From contig CAZNRY010000004.1 of NCBI GenBank assembly GCA_964575675.1, forward strand, positions 1 through 48,782: DNA of 48,782 nt. Direction: 5' to 3'. The first letter of the stretch is position 1. Each line of letters begins with the position of its first letter. Origin of the DNA: CAZNRY01 sp964575675 (GTDB taxonomy: Bacteria; Eisenbacteria; RBG-16-71-46; CAIMUX01; VGJL01). The position numbers and the translations under genes are program-made. Under the pieces are notes generated by a model. That model was not told where the DNA came from and did not search any database. It was given only the letters and a program-made list of their open reading frames with translations. This document shows positions 1 through 8,409 of this stretch, in pieces.

Positions 1-2464
1 AGACCGCTACGGCGATGGTGACCGTGTCCGTAGCGAGGATCGCGAGCTGACCGGGGTCCGACAACCGGCCCAGATCTGCATCCGTCATAGCGATGGTCAT
101 GACCAGGAAAGTGGCGACCACAGCCAGGAACTTCTTCCGGAACAGGAGCAGAAACAGGGTCAGGATCATCGGCCCTACCATCACACTCAACAGGAACCAT
201 GAGTCGAAGAAACACCCGAGCGCCAGGCGACCTCCCGCGAGCGCGTCGGTCGGAGTCGCCCTCGGGCTTGCCATGGGATGCCCGAACCATGTCGGCATTA
301 ACATGCACGCGTCATAGAGGGTCACCAAAGCGGCACCTGCCCCGGCGCCGATAAGGACGTCCCTCCCCACCAGCGGATCGCGATACCGACCGGAGGTCAA
401 TCGCGTCCATGAGATCAGGAGATCCGGCCATTGCCTTCTCAGATACGGTTCTGCGGCGAGATAACCGAGGCCGATCAGAATGCCGGCGCCCACGGAGTTG
501 AGGATGACGGGACCCACGACGCTCATGATCTCCGCGCGCAAGCCAGGGACATGAGCACGCGTCAGAACTCCTGAAAGAAGAGTCAGGGCGGCTGCAAAGA
601 GCCCATACCGAAACGCGCTCCTCGAATCCGTCTTGCGAAGCCGGAGGTTCCTCCAGGCGATCAATGCGGGTACGAGAAGACCGATGATCACGATGACCGT
701 CGTCAGGCCGCCTCGAACGACGTTGAGAAGTCCTCCAACTCTCCCCCCTTGGGACTTCGCCTCCGAAGGTTGGGCGAGAAGCCAATCCCGAAAGCCGGTA
801 TCAGAGAGGAGGAAGTAGAGAGGCCTCCCGTTCGACGCGCCGGCTTCGATTCGGACCGGCAGCGGGGATGGTCCCGGGTATGAGCCCTCCCATGCCTTGC
901 GTTCATCGGCGGCCAGGGGCGGGTTCCAGATCGGTTCGACCTCATGGAAGGCCGCGGGGTCGAGCTGGGCGAGCGAGAAGAAGACTCTCCAGTCGCTGGG
1001 GCTCGTGCTATCCGAACGAGCCTGACGCCGGGGGGGGACCCTCTCGAACCTCCGCAGGCGCCCGGATTGATCGAGCAGCATCCGGAGCATCCCCTCGCTG
1101 TTGAACGGAGGATCGCTCCACCCGATCCGGCCAGCGAGCTCATCGAACGGCATCATCTGCCTGTCGTGTTCGCGATACCAGAACTCGAACGGCGTCGGCC
1201 GCCGCGTGCCCAGGTCTTTCCAGCGCCCGACCGAATTGTCCGTTGCTTCGACATGTCTCAAGAGATCGCTGGTGCTGAAACCGTAGGCGACGTCGACGGG
1301 CCGGTCCGGATGCCCAAGCTGGGCGAGAATCTCGCGGGCCCTGTCCGCCAAGACGACCGGCGGTTTCCCGGGGCGGGCCAGACGGAAGAGGGCGACCTTG
1401 TCGTTCAAGAGACCGATGGCGATGAAGCTCAGGAACACCGCGCCCAGCAGCCCGAGTCCGAGCGACCGCCGTAGCAATCCCCTGCCGCCCGCGGCCGCGA
1501 CCATCTCCGGCGACGGTGTCTCACCGGCGGCGAGCGCCGCGGCGAGCGGATCACCTCCGGGAAGTGAGGCTGCGACCGCCTGAGCCGAGCCCGGGCGTCG
1601 CTCGGGATCGAACTCCAGGCACCGCATCACAACCCGTTCGACGATCGGATCGCAGTCGCTCACGAGAGCGGAGGGGCTCGGCGGTGGAGCGCTCGCCTGC
1701 CGATCACGAAGCTCGTCAATCGATCCGGAATCGTACGGCCGCTTGCCAGTGAGAACCTCATACATCACGAGGCCAAGCGAGTAAACGTCGCTCCGCATCG
1801 AGGCGCCCTTGCCGGAAAGCTGCTCGGGGGCCATGTAGGTGAGAGTCCCCGCAAGGCCCCGCGTTCCCCGCAACTCTTCCGTGAATCCCGCCAGGCCGAA
1901 ATCCATGATGTGGACCCGGCCACGGCCATCGATCATCACGTTCGCAGGCTTCAGGTCCCGGTGCAGCACTCCCATTTCATGCGCTGCGGAAAGACCGCTT
2001 GCGAGCTGCCGGATGATGTCCACCGCCTTCTCGCGCGGCAGACGGCCGATCCGGCGCAGAAGTCCCGCGAGGTCCTCGCCGTCCACGTACTCCATGCTGA
2101 CGAAGTACTGGCCCTCGACCTCGCCGATGTCGTAGACCCGGCAGACATTCGGATGCGAGATCTGGCGGGCCACGCGCACCTCGTTGCGCAGGGCCGCCAG
2201 GGCGGACTCATCCCTCGTCAGCCGTTGGGGGAGGAGCTTGAGAGCGACCGTCTGCCCCAGTTCGAGATCGTCGGCGCCGTAGACTTCCCCCATGCCGCCG
2301 CGGCCGAGCAGACCGATGATGCGATAGCGTTTTCCGAACAGCGTGCCGGGAATGAAACGTCCATGCCTGCTGCTGTCATCGGATGGATGACGCCGCCCGC
2401 TCGAACTCAAGGGCGTCGTCTCACCCGACAGTGGCGGGTCGAATCCGACATTGTCTGCGGCCAT
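1..2464 (-). CDS. Ser/Thr protein kinase with polytopic membrane C-terminus (partial)
   Basis: The gene reads leftward from ATG at 2464 (GAGGT about 7 nt upstream) and stays open to base 1, so the C-terminus is missing. It phosphorylates Ser/Thr on unknown targets. Residues about 45-300 form a Hanks-type kinase: glycine loop GRGGMGEVY near 55-62, ATP lysine in VALK (K76), catalytic HRD at 168-170 followed by LKPAN, DFG at 188-190 and an APEQ segment. All catalytic residues are present, so it should be active. A transmembrane helix follows near residue 350. Next comes a region of about 200 residues with no family I recognise, and then at least five further hydrophobic segments, so the C-terminal half is a polytopic membrane domain rather than the usual single anchor. 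The kinase call is secure; the function of the membrane half is unknown. Confidence 0.93.
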   Translation of the reverse strand, partial: MAADNVGFDPPLSGETTPLSSSGRRHPSDDSSRHGRFIPGTLFGKRYRIIGLLGRGGMGEVYGADDLELGQTVALKLLPQRLTRDESALAALRNEVRVARQISHPNVCRVYDIGEVEGQYFVSMEYVDGEDLAGLLRRIGRLPREKAVDIIRQLASGLSAAHEMGVLHRDLKPANVMIDGRGRVHIMDFGLAGFTEELRGTRGLAGTLTYMAPEQLSGKGASMRSDVYSLGLVMYEVLTGKRPYDSGSIDELRDRQASAPPPSPSALVSDCDPIVERVVMRCLEFDPERRPGSAQAVAASLPGGDPLAAALAAGETPSPEMVAAAGGRGLLRRSLGLGLLGAVFLSFIAIGLLNDKVALFRLARPGKPPVVLADRAREILAQLGHPDRPVDVAYGFSTSDLLRHVEATDNSVGRWKDLGTRRPTPFEFWYREHDRQMMPFDELAGRIGWSDPPFNSEGMLRMLLDQSGRLRRFERVPPRRQARSDSTSPSDWRVFFSLAQLDPAAFHEVEPIWNPPLAADERKAWEGSYPGPSPLPVRIEAGASNGRPLYFLLSDTGFRDWLLAQPSEAKSQGGRVGGLLNVVRGGLTTVIVIIGLLVPALIAWRNLRLRKTDSRSAFRYGLFAAALTLLSGVLTRAHVPGLRAEIMSVVGPVILNSVGAGILIGLGYLAAEPYLRRQWPDLLISWTRLTSGRYRDPLVGRDVLIGAGAGAALVTLYDACMLMPTWFGHPMASPRATPTDALAGGRLALGCFFDSWFLLSVMVGPMILTLFLLLFRKKFLAVVATFLVMTIAMTDADLGRLSDPGQLAILATDTVTIAVAV

Positions 2465-2969
2465 TCTTGACCTCACAGATCCCTGCGGTCCGATGGAATG
2501 ATGCGCTGAGATCGGACGGTCTCTTCAATCTCTCGCGGCGAAAGAGAACCGTACTCCGCGAAAACGCCGTAACCCCGCGCTCGCACAGATCTGCTGCCCA
2601 CTCATACTACACTCGACGACCCCATGGGAACACTTCTAATGGCTCTTCTCGGTTTCCTCCGTGCGGGATTCCTGTCGCGGACGACTCTCGCCTTGGAGAA
2701 CGCCGCCTTGCGCCAGCAGCTCACAATCTACCAACGAACCTAGAAGGTCGACGAAAGAAGGTGTTCGTTCTGCTTGACCCGCCGCCAGAGGATTCCAGGG
2801 CAGTTGCCGTGGTTTCTGGCCGGCGGACTCGCGGATCCACCCGGGTGACCACCCGCGCGCGACCCTGAACGGACCTTGAAGTCGCCCCGCAGCCACGCCA
2901 TACTCGCTCGCGGTCACTCGGAACTCGTCAAGGGACGTCCGTTCCTCCTATCTGCGAAAGGAGGCTGCC
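2465..2969. other. Intergenic region with a transposase relic
   Basis: About 505 bp separate the leftward kinase from the rightward barrel gene. The stretch nearest the kinase should hold its promoter, but no convincing -35/-10 pair was seen. The middle carries the transposase fragment listed separately (2624-2743). The last 100 bp precede the barrel gene. Confidence 0.5.
2624..2743 (+). pseudogene. N-terminal fragment of an integrase-type transposase
   Basis: ATG at 2624 opens a 39-codon frame ending in TAG at 2741. It contains a hydrophobic start (LLGFLRAGF) followed by LALENAALRQQL and YQRT. This resembles the N-terminus of DDE integrase-type transposases that begin with a short hydrophobic stretch and a LENxALRQQLAVxxR segment. 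After the stop the expected continuation (a FWxxLxRxW-like region) cannot be followed in any one frame, and no catalytic domain is present. I read it as a decayed insertion-sequence remnant that probably extends to about 2866. The call rests on a short motif match from memory. Confidence 0.45.
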
Positions 2970-3692
2970 ATGGCCCGGGTGTTGCGTCTGAGCTCATTGA
3001 TCGCGACCGTCGCGCTTGTTGCGGTCGCGCTCCCCTCGATTGCCGGTCTTCCTGCACCGGCCACGGCTTCACTGCAGTTCGACGTGGGGGTACCGCAAGG
3101 AGAGTTCCATCACTATGTGCGGAACCCCGGTTTCGGTCTCTCGGCTCAAGCCGAGTACGGGCCGGAGAACCTGCCGCTGCGCGGTGGCTGCTTGCTCGGC
3201 TTCCTCGTGTACGGGTCGCAGACGCGCGGTGAGATCGAGACAGAAAACACTCTGGTCGATCTCGACTTGATCCTCAAGGTGGCCCCCCAGGTGTGGCGTT
3301 TCCGTCCTTACGCCTCCGCGCTCGGGGGCGTGCGGCTCCTCTACACGAAATCTGAGCTGGTGGAGACCGACCAGGATCCCGGCGGGTCCGACGGAGAAGT
3401 CCCTCGTATTGATCAGGCAGACGTAACCCTCACGTATGGAGGAGCGGCTGGGCTCCAGTTCCTGCTCTGGGAGGGAATGGCCACCTACACGTCGAATGAT
3501 CGGTCGGAGAAGAAGCCCTTCTCATTCTTCTTGGATCTCGGCGCGCGATACCTCCGAGGAGGGCACGCGGACTACCTTCGAAAAGGAGATGTCCACGGTC
3601 TGCCGGAGGAGCCGACCTACCGCGTGCGTCAATCCCGAACCGATCTGCTCACGTTCCAGTTGGGATTTGCCGTCGACGGGCTGGGAGACTAG
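2970..3692 (+). CDS. Predicted outer-membrane beta-barrel protein
   Basis: This 240-residue protein starts at ATG 2970 with a perfect AGGAGG about 6 nt upstream. Residues 1-34 form a signal peptide: positive start, hydrophobic core, then an ATAS cleavage region. The mature part alternates polar and hydrophobic residues with many Gly and aromatic residues, for example the LDLGARYLRGG segment, as in small 8-10-strand outer-membrane barrels. The C-terminus, FQLGFAVDGLGD, looks like a final strand with a short extension. It is followed 71 bp downstream by a lipoprotein-like gene on the same strand and may be co-transcribed with it. The substrate is unknown; the fold assignment is inference from composition. 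Confidence 0.65.
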   Translation: MARVLRLSSLIATVALVAVALPSIAGLPAPATASLQFDVGVPQGEFHHYVRNPGFGLSAQAEYGPENLPLRGGCLLGFLVYGSQTRGEIETENTLVDLDLILKVAPQVWRFRPYASALGGVRLLYTKSELVETDQDPGGSDGEVPRIDQADVTLTYGGAAGLQFLLWEGMATYTSNDRSEKKPFSFFLDLGARYLRGGHADYLRKGDVHGLPEEPTYRVRQSRTDLLTFQLGFAVDGLGD

Positions 3693-3763
3693 GCGATGAC
3701 CCTTGTGGCGGACAGATGGATCGCCCCTCTGTGAATGCGAATCGCTTTTATTGTGGAGGCCGC

Positions 3764-5899
3764 ATGAAAACGATCCATGCACGAATCTGCTTCGACCGGC
3801 TGCACGATAGCGTGACGTTTCTCGTCCTGATGCTCGTTCTGACCATGGGTTGCGCCGTCCCGCTGAGGTATGACCTGAAACCCGGCGAGGTGACGCAGGG
3901 GCGTCAGATTCTACCCCAGAGAGTTGCCGTCGCGGAACTCACCGACAACAGGCCCGCTGAAGAGCGTTTGGAGGTGGCACGCAGGGCGACCGGCGCGTCG
4001 TATCCAGATGATTACACGTTTGATTCGGGGTGGAAACTCGAGGAAGAAGAAACGGTGACCGGTGCGGTAACACAAATGATGGTCGACCATCTCGTTTACT
4101 CGAGAACCTTCACCGATGTGGCGCGCGCACCATTCTCTTCATCATCACTTGACTGCACCCGGCTGAAAGGTCTCGCGGCGCAGGGGTTCGACTTGGCGTT
4201 GTGTGGCCGGCTCGAGCATTTCTATGGTTTTGCCAAGGACAATGACGCCACGATGATCAGTCTCAGTATCGCCACCCTTGGACTCGGCGGCCTGGCTTAT
4301 GCGGCTGTGCCTCGACCGGTCGTGGCACGGACACAGATGTCAGGGCTGAAACTCCTCTCCACGGCGACCTGTGAGACCCTGTGGTCGGGGGACATCGAAT
4401 CCTCCTTTGCTTCCATGAAGGCCCTTAGCACGGACGACGAGGGGCGTTTCGCGCGGCAAAGCCTGAGGAATGCAATGAATCTGCTCGTCGAGGACCTGTC
4501 CGCCAGAGATGCGGGTCGGGGTGATGCATCCCTGGATGGGACCGACCCGCGACAGGCGTCACAATGCCCGGCCGAGACCCAAGGCAGTGAAGACCTGCAA
4601 CGCTCCCTCGAGGAAGTGCGCCGGATCTGGCGAGCCGGACATCAGAGCAAGGCGATTCGGTTGCTCGAAGAGATCACGAGAAGGGAACCGCAGTTCGTGC
4701 AGGGGCAAGTTCTCCTTCAGGAATGCTGGGCTCTCCGGTTCGGAACCGGAAGTCGCATGCCCGGTCTTCGTTCGGTTCAGGGATTGGACCCTACTGATCC
4801 GCTGTCCGCCATCTTGCGGGGGCGAGCCCTCTGCCTATCCGGCGATCACGCCCTGTCCGTGGCGGAGTTTGATCGCCTCGATCAGCGCCTGCCCAACTGT
4901 CCCCTGCTGCTTGCCTTCCGCGCCGAGGCGCTTAGAAAAAGAGAGATGGTGACGGAAGCCCTCAGAGATGCGAGGCGAGCCGTCGAAATCGATCCTGAGT
5001 CCGCTCGCGCCCGTGAGGAGCTTGGCCTTGTGCTTCTCGCTCAGAATCCACCCGACACAGCCGGAGCGGAACAACAGGCGGCCGAACTGCTCAGGAAGGA
5101 TCCGATAATGCCGGGAGCCTCAGCAATCCAGGCGCATGTGCAGTACATGCGTGGCAATCGGCGAGAAGCGTTCAGGATGATCAAGAAGATCCATGCGCAA
5201 GCACCGTACGATCTGACGGTTCGGGAGGTCTATGACAAGACTTTCCTCTTCGATCTGAGACCCCCGATCGAGATTCTCGACCATCCCACCGGATACTGTT
5301 TGGGGAGCAGGGAATGGTCCGTCGGCGCTTTCTTGATGGGCCACATCAAACGCGGGTTCCCGGGAGGGCTCGCCATCGGCACCAACACCTTGGGATGGAT
5401 CGGCAAGGAGCCCAACGCATCGCTGAAGCTTCGTCTTCTCCGTGAGGGGGTGGTGAAACCGGCCGCTGCGCTCGATGCCCGCTACAACGGAAACATGAAA
5501 ATCGAAGACTCCGATGCCCATGCGAGCGAGTTCCCCGTGTCGCTGAGCCTGAGCAAGCGTCTGTTGCCAAGAATCTCCTTCCACCTGGGTGGAACCAGGG
5601 TTCTTCAGGACAGGAAGAGTCCGTTCCCCGTGAAGGATGGGAAAGCCGTTCTGTTCAGGGAATTGGAGTCCTATGCAGCGCTTGATCTCGAGCTGCTGCA
5701 CAACCTAAAGCTTCTCGTCGAACCCTCCGCGGTCCGCTTTGGGCATGACGACAAATGGGAATGGCAGGGAGTAGCAGGTGTTCTTCTGTCAGGTTCGGGG
5801 TCGCTTGGTGGCATGGCGAATCGGATCAAGGCGGGCACCGGGTTCCGATCCTGGGACAATTCCTGGTTCGTCATCCTTGGGTTGTGGTGGGGGAGGTAG
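3764..5899 (+). CDS. Putative lipoprotein with TPR repeats and beta-rich C-terminus
   Basis: The start is placed at ATG 3764 because GGAGG lies 7 nt upstream and a signal sequence follows directly; an in-frame ATG at 3716 lacks these. The hydrophobic stretch ends in LTMGC with Cys30, a weak lipobox, so lipidation is likely but not certain. Residues about 45-230 (VAVAELTDNRP and following) resemble the N-terminal region of YajG/CsgG-like periplasmic lipoproteins. Residues about 280-520 hold TPR-like helical pairs, for example ALRDARRAVEIDPESARAREELGLVLL. The last 180 residues are rich in beta strands and end in LGLWWGR, which could be barrel-like. The combined architecture is not one I can name. 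The role is probably cell-envelope related. Confidence 0.6.
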   Translation: MKTIHARICFDRLHDSVTFLVLMLVLTMGCAVPLRYDLKPGEVTQGRQILPQRVAVAELTDNRPAEERLEVARRATGASYPDDYTFDSGWKLEEEETVTGAVTQMMVDHLVYSRTFTDVARAPFSSSSLDCTRLKGLAAQGFDLALCGRLEHFYGFAKDNDATMISLSIATLGLGGLAYAAVPRPVVARTQMSGLKLLSTATCETLWSGDIESSFASMKALSTDDEGRFARQSLRNAMNLLVEDLSARDAGRGDASLDGTDPRQASQCPAETQGSEDLQRSLEEVRRIWRAGHQSKAIRLLEEITRREPQFVQGQVLLQECWALRFGTGSRMPGLRSVQGLDPTDPLSAILRGRALCLSGDHALSVAEFDRLDQRLPNCPLLLAFRAEALRKREMVTEALRDARRAVEIDPESARAREELGLVLLAQNPPDTAGAEQQAAELLRKDPIMPGASAIQAHVQYMRGNRREAFRMIKKIHAQAPYDLTVREVYDKTFLFDLRPPIEILDHPTGYCLGSREWSVGAFLMGHIKRGFPGGLAIGTNTLGWIGKEPNASLKLRLLREGVVKPAAALDARYNGNMKIEDSDAHASEFPVSLSLSKRLLPRISFHLGGTRVLQDRKSPFPVKDGKAVLFRELESYAALDLELLHNLKLLVEPSAVRFGHDDKWEWQGVAGVLLSGSGSLGGMANRIKAGTGFRSWDNSWFVILGLWWGR

Positions 5900-6253
5900 A
5901 GTCGTGACGCCATTTTCGGGGTCTGTCAACTCTTCTGAGTAAATGGCCGGTGATCACCCCTTCCACGATCCTCACCCGTCTCCATCAGCAGCTTCCAGAT
6001 CCTGAACCCCGCGATGCCGAGTCGTTCGTCTCCTCGCAGGGCAGCAACCATCCTTGGCGAAGTTTCGAGAACGTCAGACGGCTGCCGTCTTCTTGTCATA
6101 TCGGGCCGTTTCCCAAGGGTCTTTCAGCATCCTGCTAACCCTGATCGGACCGGCTCCTCCCTGTGATACGATCCCCCGCGGCAGGCATGCTGATGTCCAC
6201 ATCGGCCCGGGAGGATGCGCATTGACCAACCGAGCGGGGCTGAGAAGTCCGGG
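5900..6253. other. Intergenic region with a possible insertion-sequence end
   Basis: About 350 bp lie between the TPR protein and the first spermidine-synthase-like gene. The left part holds a candidate IS256-type inverted repeat (listed separately). A 41-codon leftward frame from 6051 to 5926 has no recognisable product and no ribosome-binding site. No promoter was identified with confidence. Confidence 0.4.
5918..5943. repeat. Possible terminal inverted repeat of an IS256-family element
   Basis: The stretch GGGTCTGTCAACTCTTCTGA, continuing into GTAAA, resembles from memory the ends of IS256-family insertion sequences (GGGTCTGT then TTCTGTGTAAA). No matching opposite end and no transposase were seen in the window, so this would be a solo relic. 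Low confidence. Confidence 0.28.
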
Positions 6254-8320
6254 ATGAGGGGCTTGCCGCGATACGCCGTGCCCGTGTTTGTGGGGGCCTT
6301 CCTGCTTTTTCAGGTGCAGCCGATCATCGCGCGCTGCATTCTTCCCTGGTTCGGAGGCTCTCCCTCGGTCTGGACGACCTGCATGCTCTTCTTCCAGGTC
6401 CTCCTCCTGGCCGGCTATGCATACAGCCACTGGCTGATCGATCGCGTGAAGCCCGGGGGGCAGGCCGTCTTCCACGCCGTCTTGATCGGCCTGTCGCTCG
6501 TGGCATTGGCGGTCATGGCCGTTGCCTGGGGCGCGCCGATTCTTCCCGCCCAGAGCTGGAAGCCCGCCGACAGCAGTCAGCCGGTCTTAAGGATCATCGC
6601 CCTGCTCGCCGTGACGGTGGGACTCCCCTACCTCGTTCTGGCGACGACGAGCCCTCTGCTCCAGGCGTGGTTCAGCCGGAGGTTCCCGGGCGCCTCTCCC
6701 TACCGGCTCTATACCGTCTCGAACGTAGGTTCGATCCTTGCGTTGTTGAGCTATCCATTTCTGGTCGAGCCGTTGCTCCCGTTGCGCGCGCAGGCATGGA
6801 TGTGGGCGGCCGGGTATGCGTTGTTCGCCGTGTGGGTGGTTTACTGCGCGGTCGATGCGGGCAGGGAACGGACGGCGGGGCCGGCGGGGAAGGGGGAGGA
6901 TGGGGTGGAGGATCCGGGCCCGGCGCCGGGGTGGCGGTTGAAGCTCTTGTGGGCGGGACTCCCGGCGCTNNNNNNNNNNNNNNNNNNNNNNNNNNNNNNN
7001 NNNNNNNNNNNNNNNNNNNNNNNNNNNNNNNNNNNNNNNNNNNNNNNNNNNNNNNNNNNNNNNNNNNNNCTCCTCGCCCTGATCGCCGCCGTCGCAGCCT
7101 CCCTCGCCATCATCCCCCGCAGTGAGACGCTGACCACGAGACTGCAGATCGCGGTGTACGCGGCTTCGCTCTTCATCTGTTGCATGGTCTGTCACGGGGA
7201 GTTGGCGGCGTTGAAACCCGCGCCCCGGCGCCTGACGGCTTTCTATCTGGCGATGGCGATCGGCGGGGCGATGGGCGGCATCTTCGTCGGCGCGATCGCG
7301 CCGCTCATCTTCCGCGGCTACTGGGAGTTGCAGCTCGGGCTGATCCTCTGCTGGGCTGTTGGACTCTGGTCTCTGTGGCGCAACCGGGCCTCTCTCCCCC
7401 GGCTCGTGCCGCAGATCGCGATCGCCGGCAGCGCGATCATTGCGGTCTGCCTCCTCGTATCGCTCCCCTCTGATGCCAAGCTGAAGGCGCGCGACGTGGC
7501 GGTCTCGCGCAACTTCTACGGCGTTCTGCAGATTTCCGAACAGCACGAGGGAACACCGGATTACCACCGGCGGGTCATGGTCCACGGACGAACGATTCAC
7601 GGCATCCAGTACGTCAGCGAGGAGAAGCGCAGGAGGCCGACGTCCTACTACGGCGCCGAGAGCGGCGTCGGGCTCGCCCTTCAGCTCCGCCGGAGACAGG
7701 CGGGGGCGGAGCTCGCTTCCCGCGCGCTCAAGGTCGGCATCACCGGCTTGGGAATCGGGACCCTGGCCGCCTTCGGACTTCCCGGCGACGAATTTCGCTT
7801 CTATGAGATCAACCCGGACGTCGTCCGCTTCGCGCGCGATCCCAGCCTGTTCACCTACGTGGCGGACTCCAAGGCCAATGTGGAGGTCGTCCTGGGCGAT
7901 GCGCGGATTTCCCTCGAACGGGAGATCCGCTCGGGCTCGCAGCAGTTCGACGTGATGGTCCTCGACGCATTCAGCGGCGACGCGATCCCCGCGCACCTGC
8001 TCACCCGCGAGGCATTCGCCCTGTATCTGCGCCACCTGCGCGACCCAGACGGCGTGATCGCGATCAACGTGACGAACCGCGTGCTCAACCTGAAGCCGGT
8101 GATCTGGGGCCTGGCCGAATCGCTCGGATTGGCGGCGGTGCTGGTGCGCACGCCCGGCGACAAGACGATGACCTTCCCATCCGAGTGGATGCTCCTCGGT
8201 CGCGACGCGGAGCTCCCGAAGATGCCGGAAATCGCTTCGTCGGGAACGATCCTCCACGATCCGGTCGCGATCGGCGTCTGGACGGACGACTACCATCCCC
8301 TCCTGCCGATCATGAAGTAA
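6254..8320 (+). CDS. Fused membrane/spermidine-synthase-like protein, copy A (gap inside)
   Basis: The first of two tandem paralogues. The N-terminal half is a multi-pass membrane domain. The C-terminal half is a spermidine-synthase-like Rossmann domain: GITGLGIGT near residue 495, the acidic YEINPD loop, and LDAFSGDAIP at the catalytic-loop position. Proteins of this build are known as fused MFS/spermidine synthase; their substrate is generally unproven. ATG 6254 is chosen because homology with copy B starts four codons later and the upstream ATG at 6215 directly abuts its GGGAGG. The run of 100 N at 6970-7069 hides part of the membrane domain; by comparison with copy B about 148 bp are missing, and 100 and 148 give the same frame, so the reading frame continues. 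Otherwise intact. Confidence 0.85.
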   Translation: MRGLPRYAVPVFVGAFLLFQVQPIIARCILPWFGGSPSVWTTCMLFFQVLLLAGYAYSHWLIDRVKPGGQAVFHAVLIGLSLVALAVMAVAWGAPILPAQSWKPADSSQPVLRIIALLAVTVGLPYLVLATTSPLLQAWFSRRFPGASPYRLYTVSNVGSILALLSYPFLVEPLLPLRAQAWMWAAGYALFAVWVVYCAVDAGRERTAGPAGKGEDGVEDPGPAPGWRLKLLWAGLPAXXXXXXXXXXXXXXXXXXXXXXXXXXXXXXXXXXLLALIAAVAASLAIIPRSETLTTRLQIAVYAASLFICCMVCHGELAALKPAPRRLTAFYLAMAIGGAMGGIFVGAIAPLIFRGYWELQLGLILCWAVGLWSLWRNRASLPRLVPQIAIAGSAIIAVCLLVSLPSDAKLKARDVAVSRNFYGVLQISEQHEGTPDYHRRVMVHGRTIHGIQYVSEEKRRRPTSYYGAESGVGLALQLRRRQAGAELASRALKVGITGLGIGTLAAFGLPGDEFRFYEINPDVVRFARDPSLFTYVADSKANVEVVLGDARISLEREIRSGSQQFDVMVLDAFSGDAIPAHLLTREAFALYLRHLRDPDGVIAINVTNRVLNLKPVIWGLAESLGLAAVLVRTPGDKTMTFPSEWMLLGRDAELPKMPEIASSGTILHDPVAIGVWTDDYHPLLPIMK
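6970..7069. other. Assembly gap of exactly 100 N
   Basis: Exactly 100 undefined bases sit in copy A, at the point where it should match copy B 9144-9291. Colinear comparison predicts 148 missing bases. A round 100 suggests a placeholder for unknown length, placed where near-identical repeats break an assembly. Confidence 0.95.
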
Positions 8321-8409
8321 CATTTTCGATGTCGATCCTCGGATGATGACCAGGGAATGCGAGGTCTTTCGCTGCCGGTCGCGGAAGGCGAGGGCGAGGT
8401 GATCCAGAG

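Noticed and set aside
1030..1037. G8 homopolymer in the first kinase gene as a phase-variation switch
   Set aside because: The frame is intact through it and the tract lies in a GC-rich context; a single tract is weak evidence.
5926..6051. 41-codon leftward frame
   Set aside because: No ribosome-binding site and no recognisable product; it ends inside the candidate IS end.
6215..6253. ATG at 6215 as start of copy A
   Set aside because: The GGGAGG directly touches the ATG, and homology with copy B begins only after 6265; ATG 6254 fits better.
6587..8323. 578-codon open frame antisense to copy A
   Set aside because: It mirrors the codon pattern of the real gene, is rich in Arg/Asp/Glu without domains, and runs through the N gap.
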